In this document: positions 1-7,444 of the stretch, in pieces
How positions within the stretch are numbered: position 1 is the first letter of the stretch
Layout: each line of letters begins with the position of its first letter
Source of the DNA: an uncultured Prevotella sp.
GTDB lineage: Bacteria > Bacteroidota > Bacteroidia > Bacteroidales > Bacteroidaceae
Length of the DNA: 54,986 bases
Reading direction: 5' to 3'
Assembly (NCBI GenBank): GCA_945873145.1
Contig: CAMCBZ010000018.1
Coordinates: 1-54,986 of the forward strand
Notes under the pieces: generated by a model
The model's database searches: none
Told to the model about the DNA's origin: nothing
What the model saw: only the letters and a program-made list of their open reading frames with translations
Program-made: the position numbers and the translations under genes

Positions 1-49
1 ACGAGCTGCTCAGGAGTCTCGTGGGCTCGGAGATGTGTATAAGAGACAG
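1..49 (+). other. Illumina Nextera adapter plus i7 index (sequencing artefact)
   Basis: Bases 31-49 read AGATGTGTATAAGAGACAG, the Tn5 mosaic end used in Nextera libraries, preceded at 16-30 by GTCTCGTGGGCTCGG, the Nextera read-2 primer part. Bases 8-15 (GCTCAGGA) match the adapter-side bases of index N704 as I remember them, and 1-7 match the end of the P7 arm except for one base. This is library sequence, not genome, so everything left of about base 50 should be ignored. Confidence 0.96.
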
Positions 50-79
50 GGCTAGGAGGGTCTTGGCTAGGAGGGTCTT
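50..79. repeat. Perfect 15-bp tandem duplication beside the adapter
   Basis: The 15-mer GGCTAGGAGGGTCTT occurs at 50-64 and again at 65-79 with no mismatch, directly abutting the adapter. Position next to library sequence suggests an assembly or chimera artefact rather than a biological repeat. The stop codon assigned to the first gene (67-69) lies inside it. Confidence 0.8.
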
Positions 80-837
80 CTGATTACAAACCACAAGTGC
101 ATGAGCAACGTGGTGACGAGACCGTAGTGGCGGGCCATGACATGGAAGCGCTCGATGAGCGAGGCACGATGGTTTTTGTTTGTCATACCACCGTCGAGAT
201 AGTTGGCTACGACCTCGTTGACGCGCACGAGCTTGAGATGGCGGCGCTGAGCCTCACGCATCACACGTATGCACCAGTCCACGTCGGCCGAAAAACGGTA
301 GCGCAGGTCGTAGGGATTGTTTTTCGCCAAGTCGGCACGGGCATAGAAAGCCTGATGACAGACGAGCATACCCCGGCAAAACGAGCGCCACGTCAGATGG
401 ACGGGCGGCTGCAGGCGGCGGTGCGCGACGAAGCGGCGCTCGCTGTCCACGATGTCGGTAAAGCCATAGAGCACGCCAGGCAACGCTTCGCCGGGCTTCA
501 CACAGTCCGCTACGTGCTGCAAGGTGTCGGCCGACGGGAAAGCGTCACCGGCATTAAGAAAGACGATATAGTCGCCCGTAGCCAGTGCCAGCCCCTTGTT
601 CATCGCGTCGTAAAGGCCACGGTCGGGCTCACTCTGTATGCAGACCACATGCCTGCTGCCCTGCTGCTCGGTCTGCCGCCGGTAGTCCTCAGCCATCGCC
701 ACGGTGTCGTCGGCCGACTTGCCGTCGATGATCCAGTGCTCCACGTCGGGATAAGTCTGTGCCAGCACGCTGTCGAGCGTGGGCTGCAGCACGGGAGCCG
801 CATTGTAAGTGATGGTGACAACGGTAAACTTGATCAT
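67..837 (-). CDS. Family 2 glycosyltransferase, C-terminus doubtful
   Basis: GT-A inverting glycosyltransferase of family GT2, probably cytoplasmic and adding one sugar to a lipid-linked surface glycan. The N-terminus has the standard nucleotide-sugar fold opening (VVTITYNAAPVLQPTLDSVL, residues 5-24), then WIIDGKSADDT and RGLYDAMNKG, and FLNAGD in the place of the usual DxD metal site. It overlaps the upstream gene by ATGA (834-837), so the two are translationally coupled. The last codons and the stop lie in a 15-bp duplication next to adapter sequence, so the real protein probably continues beyond the contig. Acceptor and donor cannot be told from sequence. Confidence 0.85.
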   Translation of the reverse strand: MIKFTVVTITYNAAPVLQPTLDSVLAQTYPDVEHWIIDGKSADDTVAMAEDYRRQTEQQGSRHVVCIQSEPDRGLYDAMNKGLALATGDYIVFLNAGDAFPSADTLQHVADCVKPGEALPGVLYGFTDIVDSERRFVAHRRLQPPVHLTWRSFCRGMLVCHQAFYARADLAKNNPYDLRYRFSADVDWCIRVMREAQRRHLKLVRVNEVVANYLDGGMTNKNHRASLIERFHVMARHYGLVTTLLMHLWFVIRRPS

Positions 838-2108
838 ATTCTGAATGTTCTTTGCGCGATGGCGTTGGTATACACCTCTATATATTTCACGGCGACGCTC
901 TGCTGGCTGTAGTTGCGCTCCACCTTGTTCACCGCCTCACGGCTGAGCTGCTGGTGATCAGCCTCATGGAGCGTCCAGTAGATGCCTGCCGCGAGATCGT
1001 CGGCAGATCGGTATTTAGCCACATAGCCATTCTTCTGATGGTCGATCATCTCAGGGATGCCGCCCACGTTGAAACCTACGCACGGCACACCGCATGCCAG
1101 CGCTTCCATGATGGTGTTGGGCAGGTTATCGCTCAGCGACGGAATCACGAAGACATCCGCTGCCTGATAGGTCTGCACGATGGCCCGCGTGTTGTTGACA
1201 TAGCCCAAGGGGTAGACGGGCAACTGGAACCGCTCTGCGATCTCGTCGGCGTGTCCTCCCATGACCACCACGCCCCACTGCTCTTTCAGTTCAGGGTGGT
1301 CAGTGGCGAGTTTGTTGCAAGCCTCAACCATATAGTCCATGCCTTTGATCGTCTGAGTGACGCGCTGCGAGACAAAGAGAATCAGCTTCTTGTCGAGCGG
1401 CAGATGCATGCCCAGCCGTGCCTGACGCTGGTCGCCGGGCCGGAAGACACGCGTGTCGATGGGATTGGGAATGGCCGTGATGTCCTGCCCCATGAGCAGG
1501 CGGCTGCGACGGGCCTCGCCGGCAAGCCACTTGCTGCACGCCACGAACTTGATGGCATGCTTAGCGAGGATCCTCGCCTTACGCTCCCATACCTTATAAG
1601 ACAGGTCGTGCTTACCGCCACCACCGGGCAAGAGACGGCACTGCTGGCAGTGCGTCGTGAAGTTGTGACACGTCAACGCGTAGTGGCAGATGGCCGTCGC
1701 GGGCCACATGTCGTGCATGGTCCACACCACCGGTTTGCCGTCCTCCAGGATCTTGTTGATGTCTTTCAGAGAGAGCATCCCCTGGTTGATCCATGCCAGA
1801 TGGATCACATCCGCCTCTTTATATTCGGGCAGTGAGGTGATGTCGGTGCCAGAGTTGGCAGTATCAATCTCGAAGAGGTGGTCACGCTTGAAGTGGAGCC
1901 GCCAGAAGATGCACCAACGCTCCCACAGGAAGTGAAGGCGGTGTCGACCCGGATGAGGCAGTTCCACCACCGTGATATTGTCGGTCTGCTTGTCGGCCAC
2001 AAGCATCTTAGCCTTCACACCGTTGTTGTTGAGAGCTTCCATGAGCCGGTTGGCAGCCACAGCGGCTCCCCCGGTCTTTTCACTGGTGTTGACAATGAGT
2101 ACACGCAT
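834..2108 (-). CDS. Family 4 (GT-B) glycosyltransferase
   Basis: Retaining GT-B glycosyltransferase of the GT4 type, 424 residues from this start, expected to extend a surface polysaccharide in the cytoplasm. The N-terminal MRVLIVNTSEKTGGAAVAA is the usual first strand and glycine-rich loop; the C-terminal half carries ADVFVIPSLSDNLPNTIMEA followed by GVPCVGFNVGGIPEMI, the nucleotide-sugar E-x7-E region. A longer frame opens at 2162, but a TAACTTTG promoter box at 2132-2139 would place transcription initiation near 2125, so the ATG at 2108 is the better start. It is the first gene of a two-gene unit with the GT2 gene. Confidence 0.88.
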   Translation of the reverse strand: MRVLIVNTSEKTGGAAVAANRLMEALNNNGVKAKMLVADKQTDNITVVELPHPGRHRLHFLWERWCIFWRLHFKRDHLFEIDTANSGTDITSLPEYKEADVIHLAWINQGMLSLKDINKILEDGKPVVWTMHDMWPATAICHYALTCHNFTTHCQQCRLLPGGGGKHDLSYKVWERKARILAKHAIKFVACSKWLAGEARRSRLLMGQDITAIPNPIDTRVFRPGDQRQARLGMHLPLDKKLILFVSQRVTQTIKGMDYMVEACNKLATDHPELKEQWGVVVMGGHADEIAERFQLPVYPLGYVNNTRAIVQTYQAADVFVIPSLSDNLPNTIMEALACGVPCVGFNVGGIPEMIDHQKNGYVAKYRSADDLAAGIYWTLHEADHQQLSREAVNKVERNYSQQSVAVKYIEVYTNAIAQRTFRI

Positions 2109-2131
2109 AGTCTTATTCTTTATTACTAAGA

Positions 2132-2162
2132 CAAAGTTACGAAAAGAATGCCCAACGACCAA
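2132..2162 (-). promoter_or_regulatory. Bacteroidota promoter for the GT4-GT2 pair
   Basis: On the minus strand TTG (2160-2162) is followed after 20 nt by TAACTTTG (2132-2139), matching the TTG-N19/20-TAnnTTTG consensus of Bacteroidota housekeeping promoters. It lies 24 nt upstream of the ATG at 2108. Confidence 0.75.
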
Positions 2163-2252
2163 CGATTCTGTGATATTTTATTATGTGTACGCAAACACCC
2201 ATTGATTTACATCAATAAAAAGGTTTTTTCTACTTAATTATAACGGAAAATA

Positions 2253-2283
2253 TTGTGGGAATAAGAAAATCATAGTACCTTTG
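2253..2283 (+). promoter_or_regulatory. Promoter of stand-alone ncRNA
   Basis: TTG at 2253-2255, 20-nt spacer, TACCTTTG at 2276-2283. No coding frame follows; the expected start near 2290 leads into a structured transcript ending at a terminator at about 2480. Confidence 0.8.
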
Positions 2284-2289
2284 CACACG

Positions 2290-2482
2290 TCAAAAGGTTA
2301 ATAGATTGTTTAGGTTAGTAGTAATAGATTTAGGTTTTTAGTTATTAGGTTTAAGGTAGATTTGATAGATTGTTTAACGGATGATAACGGAGACCGTGAG
2401 GTCGACGTTTGATTTGAAAAGGATTTTTAGTTAAACATAGGCTATACGCTGGAGCTCGTTGAGAGTTTCAGCGTATTTTTTG
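2290..2482 (+). ncRNA. Structured small RNA with own promoter and terminator
   Basis: About 190 nt between a consensus Bacteroidota promoter and an intrinsic terminator, with no start-stop frame of note. Visible structure includes GACC-GTGA-GGTC (2391-2402), a four-bp stem closed by a GNRA-type loop, and several U/A-rich repeats (TTTAGGTT, TTAGGTTT). The layout fits the Bacteroidales-1 RNA family, which is defined by exactly this promoter-to-terminator arrangement and which some authors equate with 6S RNA. That assignment is my inference; L20, the common neighbour of Bacteroidales-1, is not here. A covariance-model search would settle it. Confidence 0.65.
2450..2481 (+). terminator. Intrinsic terminator of the small RNA
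   Basis: ATACGCTG and CAGCGTAT form an 8-bp stem around a roughly 17-nt loop, followed by a run of T. Confidence 0.85.
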
Positions 2483-2483
2483 C

Positions 2484-2513
2484 CCCCTCCCGCCCTCCCT
2501 AAAAGGGAGGGAG
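2484..2513. repeat. REP-like palindrome, copy 1
   Basis: CCCTCCCT (2493-2500) and AGGGAGGG (2504-2511) form an 8-bp inverted repeat with C-rich flank upstream. Related copies lie at 10819-10856 and 47418-47435, so this is a dispersed short palindromic element. Confidence 0.7.
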
Positions 2514-2630
2514 AAAGCGACAAGCCTGTTTTACCTAAATGACATTAAGATTCCACAACTTCCTCCCGCAAAAGATTCCCCTTACTTATAATGCATAAAT
2601 TCATTTATAAGTTGGTATTGGTCTCATCCG

Positions 2631-2975
2631 TCAAAGTACTGCGGCAACTCTCCTGATATTCTCAAGTTTTGACAGGAACCCTTTGTCACGTTTTGCCATC
2701 TGCTTTGAATACTGCGTCTGCATGTTAATCCAAAAGTCTGCATCAATGCCTAATGCAGCCTCAAGCATCATAGCGTATTCAACGCTTATGTCACGTTTGC
2801 CGTTGATGATGTCATTGAGAACAGAATAGGACATACCCATTTTCTTGGCGAGCTGACGCTGCGATATTCCTCTGTCTTCAAGTTCATCCCGGATAACTTC
2901 TCCAGGATGAGTTGGCTCAAAAGGATCCACGTTGTTAGCTATCATATTGTCTTTAACTCCGTCTATGTGTATCAT
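2631..2975 (-). CDS. higA: HigA-family antitoxin (XRE HTH)
   Basis: 114-residue HTH protein. HPGEVIRDELEDRGISQRQLAKKMG followed by SVLNDIINGKRDI is the HigA/VapI-type helix-turn-helix, about residues 23-75; the C-terminal part ALGIDADFWINMQTQY is also diagnostic of the family. It should bind and neutralise the HigB-like RNase encoded 12 nt upstream and repress the shared promoter. An internal ATG at residue 11 is an alternative start. The toxin-first order is typical of higBA and unlike most other TA pairs. Confidence 0.9.
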   Translation of the reverse strand: MIHIDGVKDNMIANNVDPFEPTHPGEVIRDELEDRGISQRQLAKKMGMSYSVLNDIINGKRDISVEYAMMLEAALGIDADFWINMQTQYSKQMAKRDKGFLSKLENIRRVAAVL

Positions 2976-2987
2976 AATAACATCCTC

Positions 2988-3305
2988 CTATTTATAATGA
3001 CTGCTTAATTCCGTTATATTGCAGATAGTGGAAATATCTTCTCCATTCTGCTTAGTCTCCTCAAATTCTATACGGTACTGGTTATTGACCCTTACTGATG
3101 AAAGGCCTTCTTTGTCACCATGCAATTTCTCATAATGTAGTGAACCTATTTGGGTAAGTGTCAGGACGTGTTTCGCACTCTTCATTATATCAACAACCTT
3201 CTTGTACTTCTTTACAATTTGGGGTTGATACCAGTGCTTCATGTCCGTAGCCTTACCATTCTCATACAAGTTCTGCAGGTATTCCTTTTCAAAAGTGACA
3301 ATCAT
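2988..3305 (-). CDS. higB: HigB-like mRNA interferase toxin (RelE/ParE fold)
   Basis: 105-residue RelE-superfamily protein. The central QIGSLHYEKLHGDKEGLSSVRVNNQYRIEF and the end ITELSSHYK are the signature of HigB toxins, which cleave mRNA on the ribosome. Basic residues that contact RNA are present in the KKYKKVVDIMKS and SVRVNNQYR segments. A strong promoter sits just upstream, so toxin and antitoxin form a single autoregulated unit. Full family length, no damage seen. Confidence 0.9.
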   Translation of the reverse strand: MIVTFEKEYLQNLYENGKATDMKHWYQPQIVKKYKKVVDIMKSAKHVLTLTQIGSLHYEKLHGDKEGLSSVRVNNQYRIEFEETKQNGEDISTICNITELSSHYK

Positions 3306-3328
3306 AGCGTCCGTATATCATTTGTTTG

Positions 3329-3359
3329 CAAAGATAATAACTATTTTCAATATTCGCAA
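3329..3359 (-). promoter_or_regulatory. higBA promoter
   Basis: Minus strand TTG (3357-3359), 20-nt spacer, TATCTTTG (3329-3336); 24 nt before the higB ATG. Confidence 0.8.
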
Positions 3360-3501
3360 GTTTGCGGCCGGTTATTCTGTTTCAGTACAAAATATTGCCA
3401 TGCTGGGCGTAGCGGAAAAGACAGGAAGTGAAACTGATAAAATCATAAAAGGATAGAAAAAGTCTAACAGGAGATCTCTACGAGTAGAGGGTTTCCTACT
3501 T

Positions 3502-4452
3502 TTATAATGTCTGGTCTATGCTCACCAACTTGTTGACAATCGCATAGATGGTCAGACCGGCGGGAGAGTGGATTTGCAGTTTCTTGGCGATATTGCGACG
3601 GTGGGTGATGACCGTGTTGGTGGAGATGCACAGATGGTCGGCAATCTCCTTGTTGGACATACCCTGCACCAAGGCCACGATGACATCACGCTCACGCTGA
3701 CTCAATTGTGCGTCCTCACTCTGCAATTTCATTCCGGGAATAGCGCTGAGTTCCACACTCTGTTGCTTTCTCTTGCTTTCGAGATGGCGGATGACGGGGA
3801 TGAAGATGTCGTTCTCCACATTGCAATGCAGACGCAGCCACTCCTCATTATTATATATATTATAGAGCGTGGCCATGAGTTTGTTGTTGTGAGGTCCGTC
3901 GGCAGGCAGATATTTGATGATGATGTTTTTGAGTTCCTTGAGTTTCTGGTCGAGCTGGTTATGGTGTTTGGAATACGTATCGATGTCATAGGCATCTGAC
4001 GTCTCGCCGTCGAGCAACTTCTGAACGTAAGGGAACACATGTTTCTCCTCGTAGCGCATGTGCACGGTCACGCCGTGAGCATACTCGTCATAGAGTTTCA
4101 GAATCAGTCTTGCAAGATTGTCGTTCTCATCAAGCGAGTCGATGAGTTCCGTACGAATCATGGGCAACTGAAAATCGAGATAATAGTCATGGCTGGCCTG
4201 CAAATACTTGAGCAGCGTGGGAATGGAAATCTTTTCCAGTCCCTGCTGGTCCTCGTAGCCGTTGACCGTGTAGTTGATGACGGCCAGAAAGGTATAGGTG
4301 TCCACTCCCTGCTCCTTGCACACCTCATCGACCGTCTTGTCGCCGAAGCCGAGATAAATGCCGAAGGAGTTCATCGCCTGCAGGATATTATAGTTGTCGC
4401 GGATGACCGATACCATCTTGTCGCCCGCCTCATACATCTTCACATTTTTCAT
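3502..4452 (-). CDS. RIC/hemerythrin-like sensor fused to LuxR-type HTH
   Basis: 316 residues in three parts. Residues 22-60 (NSFGIYLGFGDKTVDEVCKE) resemble the N-terminal ScdA/YtfE domain of di-iron cluster-repair proteins. Residues 80-225 are a hemerythrin-like four-helix bundle with candidate iron ligands H88, H131, E135, H163/H164, H209 and E213. Residues 250-310 form a LuxR/NarL HTH (LSQRERDVIVALVQGMSNKE, then STNTVITHRRNIAKKLQI). Known repair proteins lack the HTH, so I infer a transcription factor that senses oxygen, NO or redox state through a di-iron site. It is divergent from a superoxide reductase gene, a plausible target or partner in oxidative stress. Confidence 0.85.
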   Translation of the reverse strand: MKNVKMYEAGDKMVSVIRDNYNILQAMNSFGIYLGFGDKTVDEVCKEQGVDTYTFLAVINYTVNGYEDQQGLEKISIPTLLKYLQASHDYYLDFQLPMIRTELIDSLDENDNLARLILKLYDEYAHGVTVHMRYEEKHVFPYVQKLLDGETSDAYDIDTYSKHHNQLDQKLKELKNIIIKYLPADGPHNNKLMATLYNIYNNEEWLRLHCNVENDIFIPVIRHLESKRKQQSVELSAIPGMKLQSEDAQLSQRERDVIVALVQGMSNKEIADHLCISTNTVITHRRNIAKKLQIHSPAGLTIYAIVNKLVSIDQTL

Positions 4453-4481
4453 TGCCTTTGCTGATTCTTATTCGCTGTATG

Positions 4482-4512
4482 CAAAATTACGAATTTTCTC
4501 TCAGTCACGCAA
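4482..4512 (-). promoter_or_regulatory. Promoter of the hemerythrin-LuxR gene
   Basis: Minus strand TTG (4510-4512), 20-nt spacer, TAATTTTG (4482-4489); 29 nt before the ATG. Confidence 0.75.
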
Positions 4513-4524
4513 TACCTAAAATTA

Positions 4525-4692
4525 AGTAAAGCCCCTTTTAGTCATCATCAACCTGCAACCAAAGCAACTACAGCTCGACTTCTTTGCCGTCTCTCGCTCA
4601 CAAAGCAAATCCACCTTTCTACCCTCGACCAGGCACGAATGACCTACTTCGGCGTGAACTATCTGCTCAGCGGCATGCACAGCTATGCCTGA
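4525..4692 (+). pseudogene. Possible degraded gene remnant of unknown family
   Basis: Between the divergent regulator and superoxide reductase genes a plus-strand frame is open to a TGA at 4690-4692 and ends TLDQARMTYFGVNYLLSG, a protein-like C-terminus; it has no start codon or promoter, and a second frame (LQLDFFAVS) looks equally coding further upstream, as if frameshifted. I do not recognise the family. It may be the eroded 3' end of a lost gene or chance. Confidence 0.3.
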
Positions 4693-4754
4693 GCCTTTCT
4701 TCATAAGTTTTTAGTCAAAATATCATAAAACACGCACTGCCACAGCCCGATTAT

Positions 4755-4785
4755 TTGCTTTTACCAAAGAAAAGTGTTATCTTTG
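4755..4785 (+). promoter_or_regulatory. Promoter of superoxide reductase gene
   Basis: TTG (4755-4757), 20-nt spacer, TATCTTTG (4778-4785), then a 38-nt leader to the ATG at 4830. Confidence 0.85.
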
Positions 4786-4829
4786 TGAGTGATATAAAGT
4801 CAAACAACATTTAACACAACAAAAACATT

Positions 4830-5198
4830 ATGGCAAAGAGAAACGAAGTATATAAGTGCGCTGAGTGCGGCAACATCGTAGAGGTGATCGTTCCCACAGA
4901 CAAGGACGTATGCGGATTCAAGCAGCTCAAGGAGAACACCACCGACGCTGCCACAGAGAAGCACGTTCCCGTCGTGGAGAAGATCGAGGGCGGATACCGC
5001 GTCACCGTAGGCGAGGTTGAGCACCCCATGACTGAGTCTCACTACATCCAGTTCATCGAGCTCATCACCGACAACAACGAGGTGCTGCGCAAATATCTCA
5101 CCCCGAGCGACAAGCCAGTAGCTGAGTTCAAGACCGACGCCAAGAACGTCTACGCACGTGAGTATTGCAACCTCCACGGACTGTGGCGCTCTAAGTAA
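4830..5198 (+). CDS. Superoxide reductase (desulfoferrodoxin-like) with incomplete centre I
   Basis: 122-residue cytoplasmic enzyme that reduces superoxide to peroxide without making oxygen, usual in anaerobes. Catalytic centre II is complete: H45 (EKHVPVV), H65 (VEHPM), H71 (ESHYIQF), C113 and H116 (EYCNLHGLW) match the Fe(His)4Cys site, with E43-K44 at the active-site loop. The N-terminal rubredoxin-like domain keeps C10, C13 and C28, but the fourth ligand, normally a second Cys right after C28, is Gly29. Centre I may therefore be altered or absent, intermediate between desulfoferrodoxin and neelaredoxin. Monocistronic: own promoter and terminator. Confidence 0.92.
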   Translation: MAKRNEVYKCAECGNIVEVIVPTDKDVCGFKQLKENTTDAATEKHVPVVEKIEGGYRVTVGEVEHPMTESHYIQFIELITDNNEVLRKYLTPSDKPVAEFKTDAKNVYAREYCNLHGLWRSK

Positions 5199-5257
5199 AC
5201 GCAAAGACTATGGCAGCGGCTCGTTTTAGCGGCCCTGCTGCCTATCCTATAGAAAGA

Positions 5258-5294
5258 AAGCCAGACTACCTTATCCGTAGTCTGGCTTTTTTTA
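5258..5294 (+). terminator. Intrinsic terminator after superoxide reductase gene
   Basis: AAGCCAGACTAC and GTAGTCTGGCTT pair perfectly over 12 bp around a 7-nt loop, followed by eight T. Confidence 0.95.
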
Positions 5295-5304
5295 AGCTTT
5301 GAGC

Positions 5305-5480
5305 ATTCCACATTCAACCCATTCAACATTTATCACTCAACATTCATCATTCAGCCAATTCATCGTCCAACTCTCAACTGTCAACACTCCGTGCATTCAT
5401 CAGTCGACACTCTGTACTTTCATCATTCCACACTCATCATTCAACATTCCATTCATTCCACACACAACATTCAACATTCA
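5305..5480. repeat. Degenerate CATTCAACATT-type low-complexity repeat
   Basis: About 175 bp built from variants of CATTCAACATT, CATCATTCA and CACTC. A second tract of the same kind is at 8549-8703, so the two flank the block of two membrane-protein genes 5555-8547. No coding or clear regulatory content was seen inside it; the promoter for the next gene begins just after it. Confidence 0.7.
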
Positions 5481-5484
5481 AAAA

Positions 5485-5515
5485 TTGGTTATATGCCGGA
5501 AAATGCTTAATTTTG
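5485..5515 (+). promoter_or_regulatory. Promoter of the decoration/lipid-sugar operon
   Basis: TTG (5485-5487), 20-nt spacer, TAATTTTG (5508-5515), 39 nt before the ATG at 5555. Confidence 0.8.
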
Positions 5516-5554
5516 CAAGGTTAAAGTGATTTACAACTCATAGGTATCCATTAT

Positions 5555-7444
5555 ATGTCCAGTTTACGCCGCATAGCACAATATCTCTTGAAGCCTATTA
5601 CACGCAATGGTGTATTTTTCTTCATGATGTACGCTCTTGGCATTGTCACCGCCCTGATAGCGCCATCGAGTGATCGTGTGGACTTCAACAGCGACCATTT
5701 CCTTTATGACAATCTCTTTTTCGAGTTGTTTCTTGACACCTATCTTGCCTGCGTGGTGCTTGCTCTCTTGCCCCACAAGGTACGTGTGTGGGTGCGTCGC
5801 CTGCTCTATGTAGTCATCTACGCCACCACCATGGCCGATGTCTACTGCTACTGGAAGTTCGGCTCAACGCTCAATCCGGCCATGCTCCTTTTGGTGGCGG
5901 AGACCGACAGCCGCGAAGCCAGCGAGTTCTTAAGCTCCTATCTGACGCCCGACGTGCTTTTCTCACCGGTAGGTTGGATCGTGTTGTTCATCGTGATCCA
6001 TGCTTTCATCGCCTTGCGTCATCGGTGGTGCCGATTGTTCACCGAGCGTCAGCATCTGCTTTTTGAAGGTTGGAAAGACCGTACCCGTCAGCGTTGGCAA
6101 CACGTGCCCGTGACGCTGATCAGTGGTATCGCCGTAGTTGCTCTGCTCATCACCAGCGTCATTACCAGTTGGCACAACAAGGTGGAGATGACCCGCATGA
6201 TGACGGCACCGACCATTGGCACCATCGAGCATAAGCTCACCGCCGCCGACCACGCACAATTCTACTTGCCCATCTACCGCTTGGCCTTCAGCATGTACAG
6301 CAACCACCTCGCCTCGCAGCAAGTGGAGAAGTGCATTGCCGCCGCCAAGAATGCCAAGGTAGACTCGTGCAGCTACACCTCGCCAACCATCGTGCTCATC
6401 ATCGGCGAGAGCTACAGCAAGGCGCACGATGCCCAATACAACTATTTCCTCAACACCACACCACGGCAGAAAAAGCTGGAGCGCACAGGACTCCTCACCA
6501 AGTTCACCGATGTGGTGAGCTGCTGGAACCTGACCAGCTTTGTCTTTAAGAATGTCTTCTCCACTCACGTCGTCGGAGAGAAAGGCGAATGGTGCGACTA
6601 TCCGCTCTTCCCGGAACTGTTCCGCAAGGCCGGTTACCACGTCACCTTCCTGACCAACCAGTTCCTGCCGCGTGCCAAAGAGGCGGTGTATGACTTCTCC
6701 GGCGGCTTCTTCCTCAACGATCCCTCGCTCAGCGAGGCACAGTTCGACACCCGCAACAGCCAGCTCTACCGCTACGACGCGGGACTGCTGAGCGACTACG
6801 ACAGTAAGGTGAAGGACGGGCAGATCACCATCGACCGCGTGCGGCCCGGACAGGAGACCCACCACAACCTCATCATCTTCCATCTCATCGGCCAGCACGT
6901 GAGCTACCGCCAGCGCTGTCCCGACAACCAGCGCGTGTTCACTCCCGACGACTATAAAGAGCACCGACCCGAACTCGGACCGGGACGACGACAGATGATT
7001 GCCGACTACGACAATGCCGTGCACTACAACGACTCCATCGTCACGGCTATCGTCAAGCGTTTCTCCAAGCGCAACGCCATCGTCATCTACATGCCTGACC
7101 ACGGCGAGGAATGCTATGAGCCCGGACGCAACATCGTGTGCCGCAACCATAGCGCCGAAGTAGACTGGCCGTTGGCACACTACGAGTTCGAGATACCCTT
7201 CTGGATCTACTGCTCCCGCAGCTATGCCCGGCTGCATCCCGCCATCTTCCAGGCCATCAAGGCAGCCCGTCGCAAGCCCTTCATGACCGACGCCCTGCCG
7301 CACATGCTGCTATGGCTCGCCGGCATCTCCACGAAAGACTATCACGCACAATACAACTTGCTGTCGCCCGAGTACGATGCCTCGCGACCAAGAATACTCA
7401 AGAACAAGGTTGACTACGACAAGTTACGACCCAAAGAAAAATGA
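5555..7444 (+). CDS. Phosphoethanolamine transferase-like membrane protein (sulfatase fold)
   Basis: 629-residue inner-membrane protein with about five N-terminal membrane spans (residues 17-37, 55-73, 83-98, 137-155, 187-204) and a periplasmic alkaline-phosphatase-superfamily domain. LIIGESYSK (281-289) supplies the first metal Glu; CWNLTSF (323-329) holds T327, the likely phospho-accepting nucleophile; MPDHGEECYEP and the later RNHSAEVD and HYEFEIPFWIY complete the EptA/CptA-type metal site. Such enzymes move phosphoethanolamine from phosphatidylethanolamine to lipid A or other glycans; the acceptor here could be lipid A or the locus polysaccharide. It overlaps the next gene by ATGA. Confidence 0.85.
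   Translation: MSSLRRIAQYLLKPITRNGVFFFMMYALGIVTALIAPSSDRVDFNSDHFLYDNLFFELFLDTYLACVVLALLPHKVRVWVRRLLYVVIYATTMADVYCYWKFGSTLNPAMLLLVAETDSREASEFLSSYLTPDVLFSPVGWIVLFIVIHAFIALRHRWCRLFTERQHLLFEGWKDRTRQRWQHVPVTLISGIAVVALLITSVITSWHNKVEMTRMMTAPTIGTIEHKLTAADHAQFYLPIYRLAFSMYSNHLASQQVEKCIAAAKNAKVDSCSYTSPTIVLIIGESYSKAHDAQYNYFLNTTPRQKKLERTGLLTKFTDVVSCWNLTSFVFKNVFSTHVVGEKGEWCDYPLFPELFRKAGYHVTFLTNQFLPRAKEAVYDFSGGFFLNDPSLSEAQFDTRNSQLYRYDAGLLSDYDSKVKDGQITIDRVRPGQETHHNLIIFHLIGQHVSYRQRCPDNQRVFTPDDYKEHRPELGPGRRQMIADYDNAVHYNDSIVTAIVKRFSKRNAIVIYMPDHGEECYEPGRNIVCRNHSAEVDWPLAHYEFEIPFWIYCSRSYARLHPAIFQAIKAARRKPFMTDALPHMLLWLAGISTKDYHAQYNLLSPEYDASRPRILKNKVDYDKLRPKEK

Noticed and set aside
5963..7303. 446-codon frame on the minus strand opposite the phosphoethanolamine-transferase gene
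   Set aside because: It is antisense to a gene with clear catalytic motifs; its composition (His/Val/Glu/Gly rich, no motif) is what the complementary frame of a GC-rich gene gives.
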